Shown here: positions 1 through 5,443 of the stretch, in pieces
How positions within the stretch are numbered: position 1 is the stretch's first letter
Layout of the letters: each line of letters opens with the position of its first letter
Assembly (NCBI GenBank): GCA_030447005.1
Contig: JAUJME010000102.1
Span: 1 to 6,046, forward strand
Direction: 5' to 3'
Source of the DNA: Solirubrobacteraceae bacterium
Lineage (GTDB): Bacteria > Actinomycetota > Thermoleophilia > Solirubrobacterales > Solirubrobacteraceae
DNA: 6,046 nt
Made by a program: the position numbers and the translations under genes
The notes under the pieces: generated by a model
Databases searched by the model: none
What the model was told of the DNA's origin: nothing
Seen by the model: the letters and a program-made list of their open reading frames with translations, nothing else

Positions 1-287
1 TCGGCCGCGGCGGGATGATCCAGGACATCTCCAACCGGCTGCTCGGCGAGTTCTCCTCCTGCCTGCAGGCCGAGCTCGCGCCGGCGGAGCCCGAGCCGAA
101 CGTCGAGGCCGCCGCCGCGCCGCCCGCCGACGCCCCGGGCGGGACCTTCGCGGGCGGCGGGCCCGCTCCCGCCGCGCCCGCGTCCGCCGAGCCGATCAAC
201 GGCTTCGGGCTCGTGATCGGCGTCCTGCGCAACCGCCTCGCGGACCTGCTCGAGGCGCTGGCGAAGGCCCTACGCGGCTCGGGCTAG
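1..287 (+). CDS. CoxG-like SRPBCC family protein, C-terminal fragment
   Basis: The frame is open from the left edge (first full codon at 3) to TAG at 285-287, so the gene begins outside the window. The visible tail starts GRGGMIQDISNRLLGEFSSCL. This resembles the end of the SRPBCC domain of carbon monoxide dehydrogenase subunit G (CoxG), where a G-R-G/M-I-x-D segment leads into an amphipathic helix. A low-complexity Ala/Pro/Gly linker of about 45 residues follows, then a short helix-prone C-terminus (INGFGLVIGVLRNRLADLL), a layout seen in CoxG proteins that associate with the membrane. In known systems CoxG helps anchor or mature molybdenum CO dehydrogenase. Many paralogues sit with other xanthine-oxidase-family enzymes, so the substrate cannot be named. 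The ATG at 15 is internal to the domain and is not the likely start. The family call is moderate because only the tail is visible. Confidence 0.6.
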   Translation, partial: GRGGMIQDISNRLLGEFSSCLQAELAPAEPEPNVEAAAAPPADAPGGTFAGGGPAPAAPASAEPINGFGLVIGVLRNRLADLLEALAKALRGSG

Positions 288-295
288 CCGAGCCG
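275..295. terminator. Hairpin spanning overlapping convergent stop codons, possible bidirectional terminator
   Basis: Positions 275-282 (CGGCTCGG) pair perfectly with 288-295 (CCGAGCCG), leaving a 5-base loop GCTAG. The stop codons of the + gene (TAG 285-287) and the - gene (TAG, complement of 284-286) both lie in the loop. An 8-bp GC stem exactly between two convergent genes would suit a two-way terminator. No T-tract follows on either strand, so intrinsic termination is uncertain. A second palindrome (GAGCCGGCTC, 290-299) overlaps it. Confidence 0.35.
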
Positions 296-1237
296 GCTCT
301 CGAGCGCGCGCGCGAGCGCCGGTTCGTCGAGCCCGGCGGGCTGCTCGGCCAGCCAGCGCTCCGCCGCCCGCCGCCCGCCGAGGGCGCGCAGACCGCGGTC
401 GCCGTGCTCGGCGTGGAAGTCGGCGAGGGCCCCGAGCCGCCGGGCGGAGGTGCGAGCGGCGGCGACGTCGAGCCCCGCGCGGTGGGCGTCGAGCGCGCCG
501 ACGAGGTCGTCGATCCCCTGGACGGGGTACACGCTCGACACCGCCACGACCTTCGTCGACCGCTCGCCGAGCGAGCGCAGCGCGGCGTGCAGGTCGCGCC
601 GCGCCCGGGTGGCGACCTGGCCGAGGTCCGCCTTGGTGACCACGAGGACGTCGGGGATCTCCATGATCCCCGACTTCAGGAACTGCAGCGCGTCGCCCGA
701 GCCGGGCTGGACGATCACCGCGACGGTGTCGGCGGCCTCCGCGATCTCCGTCTCGGACTGCCCGACGCCGACCGTCTCGACCACCACGACGTCGAAGGCG
801 GCGGCGAGCGCCTGGGCGGCGACCCGGGTGGCCGGCGCCAGCCCGCCGAGCCGCTCGCCGGCGGCCATCGAGCGGATGAAGACGCCGCGGTCGGCTGGAT
901 CGAAGTCGATTCGCGCCCGGTCGCCGAGCAGCGCGCCGCCCGAACGCTTGGAGGACGGGTCGACGGCGAGTACGGCGACGGAGCGCCGCGCGCCGCGCCA
1001 CGCCGCCACCAGCGCGCCCAGCAGGGTGGACTTGCCCGCGCCCGGCGGCCCGGTGACCCCGACGACGTGGCCCGGAGCCTCCCCGCCGAGCGCGGCGGGG
1101 GAGACCTCGGCGAGCAGCGCCGCGATCTCCACGCGGCGCTCCGGCGAGCGGTTCTCGATCAGGTTCAGCGCGGCGGGCGCGGCGGTGAGGTCGCCGCTGC
1201 GCAACCGCGCGCCGAGCTCGTGGCCGGGCGCGGTCAT
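284..1237 (-). CDS. meaB: Methylmalonyl-CoA mutase-associated GTPase MeaB (ArgK family)
   Basis: A 317-residue P-loop GTPase of the MeaB/ArgK G3E family, close to the usual length. MeaB-type proteins are chaperones of adenosylcobalamin-dependent acyl-CoA mutases: they gate cofactor loading and guard the mutase against inactivation. Visible motifs are Walker A GPPGAGKS (63-70), DPSS (93-96) in the family-typical AVDPSSKRSGGALLGDR block, the switch segment ETVGVGQSE (154-162), and the base-recognition motif TKAD (201-204), with Thr where Asn is common. The N-terminal helix segment (ALNLIENR) and a C-terminal helical dimerisation region are present. The ATG overlaps the toxin's TGA in ATGA (1234-1237), and no Shine-Dalgarno sequence is visible, so translation is probably coupled. 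The mutase subunits are not in the window. The gene overlaps the convergent CoxG-like gene by its stop codon. Confidence 0.95.
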   Translation of the reverse strand: MTAPGHELGARLRSGDLTAAPAALNLIENRSPERRVEIAALLAEVSPAALGGEAPGHVVGVTGPPGAGKSTLLGALVAAWRGARRSVAVLAVDPSSKRSGGALLGDRARIDFDPADRGVFIRSMAAGERLGGLAPATRVAAQALAAAFDVVVVETVGVGQSETEIAEAADTVAVIVQPGSGDALQFLKSGIMEIPDVLVVTKADLGQVATRARRDLHAALRSLGERSTKVVAVSSVYPVQGIDDLVGALDAHRAGLDVAAARTSARRLGALADFHAEHGDRGLRALGGRRAAERWLAEQPAGLDEPALARALESRLG

Positions 1238-1638
1238 CCCGCGATGGCGCGGAAGGCCACGCCGAGGCGCTGGTAGGTGCGCTGCGCGCGCTCGTCGAGC
1301 GTGAGCAGCGTGCGTCCGTGCTCGGCGGCCTCGAGCGCGACGAGCGCGTCGTAGGTGGCGCCGCCCGAGATCCCCGCGGCGGAGACGGTGCCCAGGAGGG
1401 CGTCGCGCCCCTCGTCGGCGAGTCGCAGCGACCGGCCGGCGAAGCGCTCGTGGAGGACCTGGGCGGCCGTCGCAGCGGGCACCGCGAGCCCGGCCGGCAG
1501 CCGCGTGAGGACGGAGTAGGTCTCGATGACCACGTGGGCGGGCAGCGCGGTGACCGCCGCGAGGGCCTCCGATGCGGCCTCGTGGCGTTCGTGCCAGGCA
1601 GACAGCGCGGCGACGACCGCGCTCGTGTCGGCGGTCAG
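1234..1638 (-). CDS. VapC-like PIN-domain toxin (predicted ribonuclease), apparent CTG start
   Basis: Read from CTG at 1638, this gives a 134-residue PIN-domain protein. All four expected acidic residues are present: D4 (TADTSAVVAAL), E39 (VVIETYSVLTRLP), D97 (GGATYDALVALEA) and D115 (LLTLDERA). Length and motif order match VapC toxins, which are Mg-dependent RNases, usually cutting tRNA or rRNA, and are held inactive by the cognate antitoxin. The next usable start (GTG at 1533) would remove D4 and the first strand-helix unit. I found no in-frame ATG, GTG or TTG between there and well inside the antitoxin gene. The CTG sits in a CTGA overlap with the antitoxin stop, and GGAAGG (complement of 1648-1653) lies 9 bases upstream. 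The stop overlaps meaB by ATGA. The RNA target is unknown. A sequencing error changing ATGA to CTGA is the alternative. Confidence 0.85.
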   Translation of the reverse strand: MTADTSAVVAALSAWHERHEAASEALAAVTALPAHVVIETYSVLTRLPAGLAVPAATAAQVLHERFAGRSLRLADEGRDALLGTVSAAGISGGATYDALVALEAAEHGRTLLTLDERAQRTYQRLGVAFRAIAG

Positions 1639-1877
1639 CGCCGGCCGCCTTCCATGATCTCGCGCACCTGCTGCGCGCTGACGGGCTCGGCGTCGCCCGT
1701 CGCGGCGAAGCGGACGCCGTGCGGGCCGTCCTCGACCCGGACACGGGACGGCACGGAGATCTCGAGCCGCTCGTCGACGACGTTGAGCTCGAGCTCGGAG
1801 CCCGGGCCGAAGCCGAGGCGATCACGCACCGCCTTCGGAATCACCAGGCGGCCTGCCGCGTCGATGGTACTTCGCAT
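1635..1877 (-). CDS. AbrB/MazE/SpoVT-fold antitoxin paired with the VapC-like toxin
   Basis: This small protein (80 residues) has an N-terminal swapped-hairpin DNA-binding domain: MRSTIDAAGRLVIPKAVRDRLGFGPGSELEL is the classic AbrB/SpoVT pattern (xxID-xxGRxxIPKxxRxxLG). The C-terminal half (about 45-80) is more variable, as expected for the part that wraps the toxin. Antitoxins of this type neutralise the PIN toxin by binding it and usually repress their own operon. The gene precedes the toxin and overlaps it by CTGA (1635-1638), the standard order for such pairs. The start ATG at 1877 begins directly at the domain and lacks a clear Shine-Dalgarno sequence. A TAGCCT hexamer ends 6 bases before the ATG, so a leaderless transcript is possible. 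Assignment as an antitoxin rests on the domain plus the adjacent PIN gene. Confidence 0.9.
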   Translation of the reverse strand: MRSTIDAAGRLVIPKAVRDRLGFGPGSELELNVVDERLEISVPSRVRVEDGPHGVRFAATGDAEPVSAQQVREIMEGGRR

Positions 1878-1912
1878 GGCAGAAGGCTACCAGCGCGCTG
1901 CGGCGCCGGTTC
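1878..1912 (-). promoter_or_regulatory. Putative leaderless promoter and operator of the toxin-antitoxin pair
   Basis: The 35-base gap between cobT and the antitoxin gene holds, on the minus strand, a TAnnnT-type hexamer TAGCCT (complement of 1884-1889) placed 6 bases before the ATG, the spacing expected for a leaderless -10 element. Just upstream are two perfect palindromes, CAGCGCGCTG (1891-1900) and CGGCGCCG (1901-1908), which could be operators for an autoregulating AbrB-fold antitoxin. No convincing -35 is seen. In a GC-rich genome such matches can arise by chance. Confidence 0.3.
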
Positions 1913-3685
1913 TCACTTCCGGCGCGCCACGCCGGCCTCCTCGAAGGTCGCCATGCCACGGTGCAGGGCACCGGCCGCCGCGACGACGGGCAGCGCGAGC
2001 AGGGCGCCTGACGCCTCGCCGAGGCGCAGCCGGAGGTCGAGCAGCGGCTCGAGGCCGAGCTCGGCGAGCACGACGTCGTGACCGGGCTCGGCGGAGCGGT
2101 GGCCGGCGATGAGCACCTCGGACGCCGCCGGGTCCAGACCCGCCGCGGCGAGCGCGGCCGCCGCCGTCGCGTAGCCGTCGAGCACGACGGGCAGGGAGCG
2201 GCGTGCGGCTTCGAGCACGGCGCCCGCCAGTGCCGCGAGCTCGAGGCCACCGACCGCCTCGAGCGCCGCGCGGGCGGCCAGCGGCCCGCCGAGCCTCTCG
2301 ACCGCGGCGCCAACGACCGCGCGCTTACGCTCGAGCCCGGCAGCGTCCATGCCGGTCCCGCGGCCGACGGTCATCCCCGGATCGGCGCCCGTGAGCGCGG
2401 ATACGAGCGCGGCGGTGGTGGTGGTGTTGCCGATCCCGATCTCGCCGAGGACGAGGCAGTCGACCCCGGCGTCGGCGAGCTCGCCCGCGAGCCGGGCGCC
2501 GGTCTCCAGGGCGGCCGTGACCTGGCCCGAGGTCAGGGCGGGGCCGCTCAGCATGTCGGCGCTGCCCTGCGCGACCTTGGCGTCGCGCACGCCGCGCGGC
2601 GTGGGGCCCGCGAGCCCGACATCGGCGACCAGGAGCTCGTGGCCGCCCTCGCGCGCGAGCACGCCGACGGCGCTGTCGCCCCGCGCGGCGGCGGCGGTCA
2701 CTTGTGCGGACACCTCGGCGTCGAAGAGGCTCGTCCCGTGCGCGACGTGACCGTGGTCGGCCGCGCAGACCAGCACGCCGGCCCGCACGGCCGGGGGCGG
2801 CGGAGCGCCGGCGATCTCCGCCCAGCGCTCGATCAGCGCCTCCAGCGCCCCGAGGCTCCCGGAGGGCTTGACCAGCGCGTCGAGCCGGTCGCGCGCTGCG
2901 ATGGCGGCCTTGCGGTCGGGGCTCGGCGCCGGGCCGGATGGCGATTTGCCGCCGGGGGCGTCACGCCAGCGCTCCTCCATCACCACGTCCTCGAGCGCCA
3001 TCCGCGACGCCCAGCCCGCCGCCTCGAGGCCCGGTCGCTCCGGGCGCTCGTCGGGCCAGCCGAGGCACAGGTAGGCGATGGGGTCGACGTGCGGCGGGAT
3101 GTCGAGCAGCGCCCGCAGGTCGGCGGGGACGTAGAAGCTCACCCAGCCGACCCCGAGCCCCTCGGCCCGGGCCGCCAGCCACAGGTTCTGGACCGCGCAC
3201 GCGGTGCTGTAGACGTCGGTCTCGGGGATCGTGCCGCGGCCGAGCACCTCGGCGTCCGGATCGCCGTGGTCGCAGCACACCACGATGCCGAGCGGCGCCT
3301 CCACGATCCCCTCGACCTTCTGGTCGAGGAAGTGCCGCGCGCGCTCGTCGAAGCGGTCCGCCTGGCGCAGGCGCTCGCGGCGGGCGAGCCGGCGGACCGC
3401 CGTCCGGGTCGCCATCTCGCGCACGACGATCAGCCGCCACGGCTGCATCAGCCCGACCGAGGGCGCGCGGTGGGCGGCCTCCAGGACCCGTAGCAGCACG
3501 TCGGCGGGGACCTCGCCGGGCCGGAAGCGCCGGATGTCGCGGCGCTCGGCGATGACCCTGTGCACGGCGGCGCGAGCCTCGTCCGGGTAGCGCCAGCCCT
3601 CGGGATCGGCGGCGCGCGCGGCCGCCCGGGAGGCGTCGAACCCCGGCGGCGTCGCTGGGCGGACGAGTCGATCCCCGGCGGACAC
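1913..3685 (-). CDS. bluB-cobT: Fused BluB (5,6-dimethylbenzimidazole synthase) and CobT (NaMN:DMB phosphoribosyltransferase)
   Basis: One open frame of 590 residues joins two cobalamin lower-ligand enzymes. The BluB part (about 30-240) is a nitroreductase-fold flavin destructase that converts reduced FMN and O2 to 5,6-dimethylbenzimidazole. It shows RRDIRRFRPGEVP, the diagnostic APSVGLMQPWRLIVV, and PETDVYSTACAVQNLWLAARAEG-type and GVGWVSFY segments. A Pro/Gly/Ser linker (about 243-257) follows. The CobT part (258-590) transfers ribose phosphate from nicotinate mononucleotide to DMB, giving alpha-ribazole phosphate. It has LVKPSGSLGALE, AADHGHVAHG, GEIGIGNTTTTAAL and RLGEASGALLALP, whose Glu matches the catalytic base of Salmonella CobT. 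I chose GTG at 3685 because the frame's further extension to 3850 is unrelated to BluB and lies antisense to the riboswitch. GTG at 3565 would clip the domain. No Shine-Dalgarno is visible; a TACTGT element 7 bases upstream suggests a leaderless mRNA. Confidence 0.93.
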   Translation of the reverse strand: MSAGDRLVRPATPPGFDASRAAARAADPEGWRYPDEARAAVHRVIAERRDIRRFRPGEVPADVLLRVLEAAHRAPSVGLMQPWRLIVVREMATRTAVRRLARRERLRQADRFDERARHFLDQKVEGIVEAPLGIVVCCDHGDPDAEVLGRGTIPETDVYSTACAVQNLWLAARAEGLGVGWVSFYVPADLRALLDIPPHVDPIAYLCLGWPDERPERPGLEAAGWASRMALEDVVMEERWRDAPGGKSPSGPAPSPDRKAAIAARDRLDALVKPSGSLGALEALIERWAEIAGAPPPPAVRAGVLVCAADHGHVAHGTSLFDAEVSAQVTAAAARGDSAVGVLAREGGHELLVADVGLAGPTPRGVRDAKVAQGSADMLSGPALTSGQVTAALETGARLAGELADAGVDCLVLGEIGIGNTTTTAALVSALTGADPGMTVGRGTGMDAAGLERKRAVVGAAVERLGGPLAARAALEAVGGLELAALAGAVLEAARRSLPVVLDGYATAAAALAAAGLDPAASEVLIAGHRSAEPGHDVVLAELGLEPLLDLRLRLGEASGALLALPVVAAAGALHRGMATFEEAGVARRK

Positions 3686-3692
3686 GGGCGAA

Positions 3693-3702
3693 ACAGTACG
3701 AT
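3693..3702. promoter_or_regulatory. Overlapping divergent -10-like elements between bluB-cobT and the cob operon
   Basis: ACAGTACGAT carries TACGAT on the + strand (3697-3702) and TACTGT on the - strand (complement of 3693-3698), sharing two bases. Both fit TAnnnT. The + element would start RNA near 3709, just before the riboswitch. The - element would start RNA at about 3686-3685, on the chosen GTG of bluB-cobT. No good -35 boxes are visible on either side, so this is a position-based inference. Confidence 0.35.
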
Positions 3703-3716
3703 GCGCCGACCAGCGT

Positions 3717-3803
3717 GGCGGTGCGAGGAACCCGGCGGGAATCCGGGACGGTCGCGCCACTGTGACCGGGAGCCGCCTCCCGGGAGTCAGGAACTCGATC
3801 GCC
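3717..3803 (+). promoter_or_regulatory. Cobalamin (B12) riboswitch aptamer, compact form
   Basis: The conserved cobalamin aptamer pieces appear in order on the + strand: AGGAA at 3726-3730, a GGGAATCC-like segment (3737-3744), GCCACTGTGAC (3756-3766), GGGAGC (3768-3773) and the B12 box AGTCAGGAAC (3785-3794). Supported helices are an outer stem, GGCG 3717-3720 with CGCC 3800-3803 plus GAG 3725-3727 with CTC 3794-3796; CCCGG 3731-3735 with CCGGG 3743-3747; GGTC 3750-3753 with GACC 3764-3767; and CCGGGAG 3766-3772 with CTCCCGG 3777-3783 (loop CCGC). The last two share two bases and so compete or only partly form. The element is short, because the peripheral arms common between the core and the B12 box are reduced to this one hairpin. 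It precedes cobC-cobD-cobQ, which it should turn down when cobalamin is plentiful. Confidence 0.9.
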
Positions 3804-3905
3804 GCGTGACCCTCTCGACGCCGGGACGCCGAATCCCGTGGAGGTCGCACCAGTGCAGGTCCACGTCACGCCGGTCCCAGGTCCTCGTAGGGGCCGCTGC
3901 GCTCA
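3804..3905 (+). promoter_or_regulatory. Riboswitch expression platform with ribosome-binding-site sequestering hairpin
   Basis: This leader segment between the aptamer and the cobC start holds no gene that I can support. It contains a hairpin CGGGA 3822-3826 with TCCCG 3834-3838, and a second hairpin in which GGTCCT (3880-3885) pairs with GGGGCC (3890-3895) around loop CGTA, using two G-U pairs. The second hairpin covers AGGGG (3889-3893), the only Shine-Dalgarno-like sequence before the GTG at 3906 (12-base spacing). No T-tract terminator is seen, so translational control is more likely than transcription attenuation. CAGTG at 3851-3855 is complementary to CACTG in the aptamer (3758-3762) and might make a loop contact; this is speculative. 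Confidence 0.45.
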
Positions 3906-4499
3906 GTGAAGCGCCTGCTGCTCGTGCGCCACGCGGCGACCACGGCGACGCGCGCCCTGGCGTTTCCCGCCGACGAGGGCCTCGACGCGCGCGGCCTCGA
4001 GGAGGCTGCCACCCTGGCCGACCGGTTGCCGGTCGCTGCGTTCGACGTCCTGTCGAGCCCCGCGCTGCGCTGCCGGCAGACCGCGGCGGCCGCCGGGCTC
4101 GAGCCGTTCGCGACCGACCCGCGGGTCGCCGAGTGCGACTTCGGGACGTGGGCGGGGCGGACCCTCGAGGACGTCCACGCCGCCGACCCCGCCGCGGCGA
4201 CGGCCTGGATGACCGACCCCGGCGCCGCGCCGCACGGCGGCGAGAGCCTCGCACGGTTCGCCGCCCGGGTGGCCGGCTGGCTCGACGCGCAGGCGAGGGG
4301 CGGCGGGCGGGTGGTGGCCGTCACCCACGGCGGCGTCGTCAAGGCGGCCGTGGTGCACGCGCTCGGCGCGCCGCTCGAAGCGTTCTGGCGGATCGACGTC
4401 GCGCCGCTGGCGATCACCGAGTTGCACGCCCACGAGGGGCGCTGGACGCTGGCGCGCGTCAACGCGACCACCGCCACGAGGATCGGCGCGCGCGCGTGA
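3906..4499 (+). CDS. cobC: Histidine phosphatase family protein, probable alpha-ribazole phosphatase (Salmonella-type CobC)
   Basis: A 197-residue phosphoglycerate-mutase-like phosphatase. The catalytic LVRHAAT motif (R8, H9; Ala replaces the usual Gly of RHG) is followed by the second Arg in [11 protein letters not shown] (R55), the acid E76 in [12 protein letters not shown] and the second His in VTHGG (H141). In the cobalamin pathway this family dephosphorylates alpha-ribazole 5'-phosphate (or the cobalamin phosphate) in nucleotide-loop assembly. That role is inferred from its position: first gene after a cobalamin riboswitch, overlapping cobD, and divergent from bluB-cobT, whose product is its expected substrate. 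The family is broad, so sequence alone allows other phosphomonoesters. The GTG at 3906 is the only start placed just before the motif; AGGGG lies 12 bases upstream inside a predicted hairpin. Note that Pseudomonas nomenclature uses cobC for a different enzyme. Confidence 0.85.
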   Translation: MKRLLLVRHAATTATRALAFPADEGLDARGLEEAATLADRLPVAAFDVLSSPALRCRQTAAAAGLEPFATDPRVAECDFGTWAGRTLEDVHAADPAAATAWMTDPGAAPHGGESLARFAARVAGWLDAQARGGGRVVAVTHGGVVKAAVVHALGAPLEAFWRIDVAPLAITELHAHEGRWTLARVNATTATRIGARA

Positions 4500-5443
4500 G
4501 CGCCGCCGCGCTCGCCACCGGGTACGCCGCCGACGCCGCGTTCGGCGATCCGCGGCGCCTGCACCCCGTCGCGGGCTTCGGGCGGATCGCGCTGCGCGCC
4601 GAAGCCGCCGCCGACGCGCCGACGCGCGCCCGGGGCGCCGCGTACGCCGTGGCGCTCGTCGGCCTCGCCGGCGCGGCGGGGGAGCTGGCGGCGCGCGCCG
4701 CCGCCCGCGCCGGCGCGGGCCGCTCCGTCGTCCTGGCGGCCGTCACCTGGGCGGCGCTCGGGGGGCGCTCGCTCACCCGCGTGGCCGCCCGGCTGGCCGA
4801 CCACGTCGAGGCGGGCGACCTGGACGCCGCCCGCGCGCTGTTGCCGTGGCTGTGCGGGCGCGACCCCGAGGCGCTCGACGGCGCCGGGCTCGCGCGCGCC
4901 GCCGTGGAGTCCGTGGCCGAGAACACGAGCGACGCGGTCGTCGGCGCGCTGCTGTGGGGCGCGGTGGCGGGGCCGGGCGGCGTCATGGCCTATCGGGCGG
5001 CGAACACGCTCGACGCGATGGTCGGCCACCGCACGGAGCGCTACGCGGACTTCGGCTGGGCGGCGGCGCGGCTCGACGACGCCGCCAACTGGCCCGCGGC
5101 GCGCCTGACGGCGCTCCTCGCGGTCCTCTGCGCGCCGGTGGCAGGCGGTGCGCCAGGCGCCGCCTGGAGGACGGCCGTGCGCGACGGCGGCCGGCATCCC
5201 AGCCCGAACGCGGGCCGGGTCGAGGCGGCCTTCGCCGGAGCGCTCGGCGTGCGCCTCGGCGGCCCGCTGACCTACGCCGGCGTCCCCGAGCTGCGGCCCA
5301 CCATGGGGGCCGGTCGTGCGCCGGCGCCCGCCGACGTGCGCCGCGCCGCCCGGCTGTCGGTCGCGGTCGGCGCCGGCGCCGCCCTCACGTGCGCCGGGGC
5401 ACGCGCGCTGCTCGGCCGGGTGCGCCGGAGGGCCGGGGCGTGA
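4496..5443 (+). CDS. cobD: Adenosylcobinamide-phosphate synthase CobD/CbiB
   Basis: A 315-residue integral membrane protein of the CobD/CbiB family, which joins adenosylcobyric acid to (R)-1-amino-2-propanol or its phosphate. Family landmarks in order are [10 protein letters not shown] (16-25), [20 protein letters not shown] (138-157), [14 protein letters not shown] (166-179), [22 protein letters not shown] (about 182-203) and HPSPNAG (234-240). Hydrophobic Ala/Leu/Val-rich stretches near 48-63, 77-88, 150-165, 203-216 and 286-303 are candidate membrane segments. The frame is open far upstream, but the start is GTG at 4496 in a GTGA overlap with cobC. It begins exactly at the family's N-terminus, and a weak GAGGA (4478-4482) lies 13 bases upstream. 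The stop overlaps cobQ in the same way. The name follows Pseudomonas usage; Salmonella CobD is a different enzyme. Confidence 0.96.
   Translation: MSAAALATGYAADAAFGDPRRLHPVAGFGRIALRAEAAADAPTRARGAAYAVALVGLAGAAGELAARAAARAGAGRSVVLAAVTWAALGGRSLTRVAARLADHVEAGDLDAARALLPWLCGRDPEALDGAGLARAAVESVAENTSDAVVGALLWGAVAGPGGVMAYRAANTLDAMVGHRTERYADFGWAAARLDDAANWPAARLTALLAVLCAPVAGGAPGAAWRTAVRDGGRHPSPNAGRVEAAFAGALGVRLGGPLTYAGVPELRPTMGAGRAPAPADVRRAARLSVAVGAGAALTCAGARALLGRVRRRAGA

Noticed and set aside
290..299. Palindrome GAGCCGGCTC as an independent operator
   Set aside because: It lies within the meaB 3' end and overlaps a longer hairpin. Ten-base GC palindromes are common at this base composition.
404..1304. 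Two long + frames antisense to meaB
   Set aside because: Both translations are low-complexity mirror products of a well-conserved GTPase gene.
1234..1533. Short toxin starting at GTG 1533
   Set aside because: It would lack the first PIN catalytic Asp and its surrounding strand and helix, all of which are present in frame just upstream.
1238..1825. Upstream extension of the meaB frame
   Set aside because: The translation is Arg/Ala-rich shadow sequence over the toxin and antitoxin genes. The ATGA overlap at 1234-1237 gives a family-length MeaB.
2078..3493. Long + frame (about 470 codons) antisense to bluB-cobT
   Set aside because: It is rich in Arg, Gly, Ala and His with no recognisable domain, typical of antisense frames in GC-rich coding DNA. 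The minus strand encodes clear BluB and CobT motifs.
3822..3838. CGGGA/TCCCG hairpin as an intrinsic terminator
   Set aside because: It has only 5 base pairs and no T-tract, so it is more likely part of the riboswitch leader structure.
3686..3850. N-terminal extension of the bluB-cobT frame to a start at 3850
   Set aside because: The added 55 residues are Arg/Pro-rich, do not resemble BluB, and are the antisense of the cobalamin riboswitch. GTG 3685 fits the domain and the -10-like element.
3560..4495. Long + frame running into cobD from 3560
   Set aside because: This part crosses the end of bluB, the riboswitch and cobC out of frame and is Arg-rich. The cobD family sequence begins only at GTG 4496.
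3866..5197. Long - frame antisense to cobC and cobD
   Set aside because: It is composed of Arg/Ala/Gly-rich shadow sequence, while the + strand has clear catalytic motifs for both genes.
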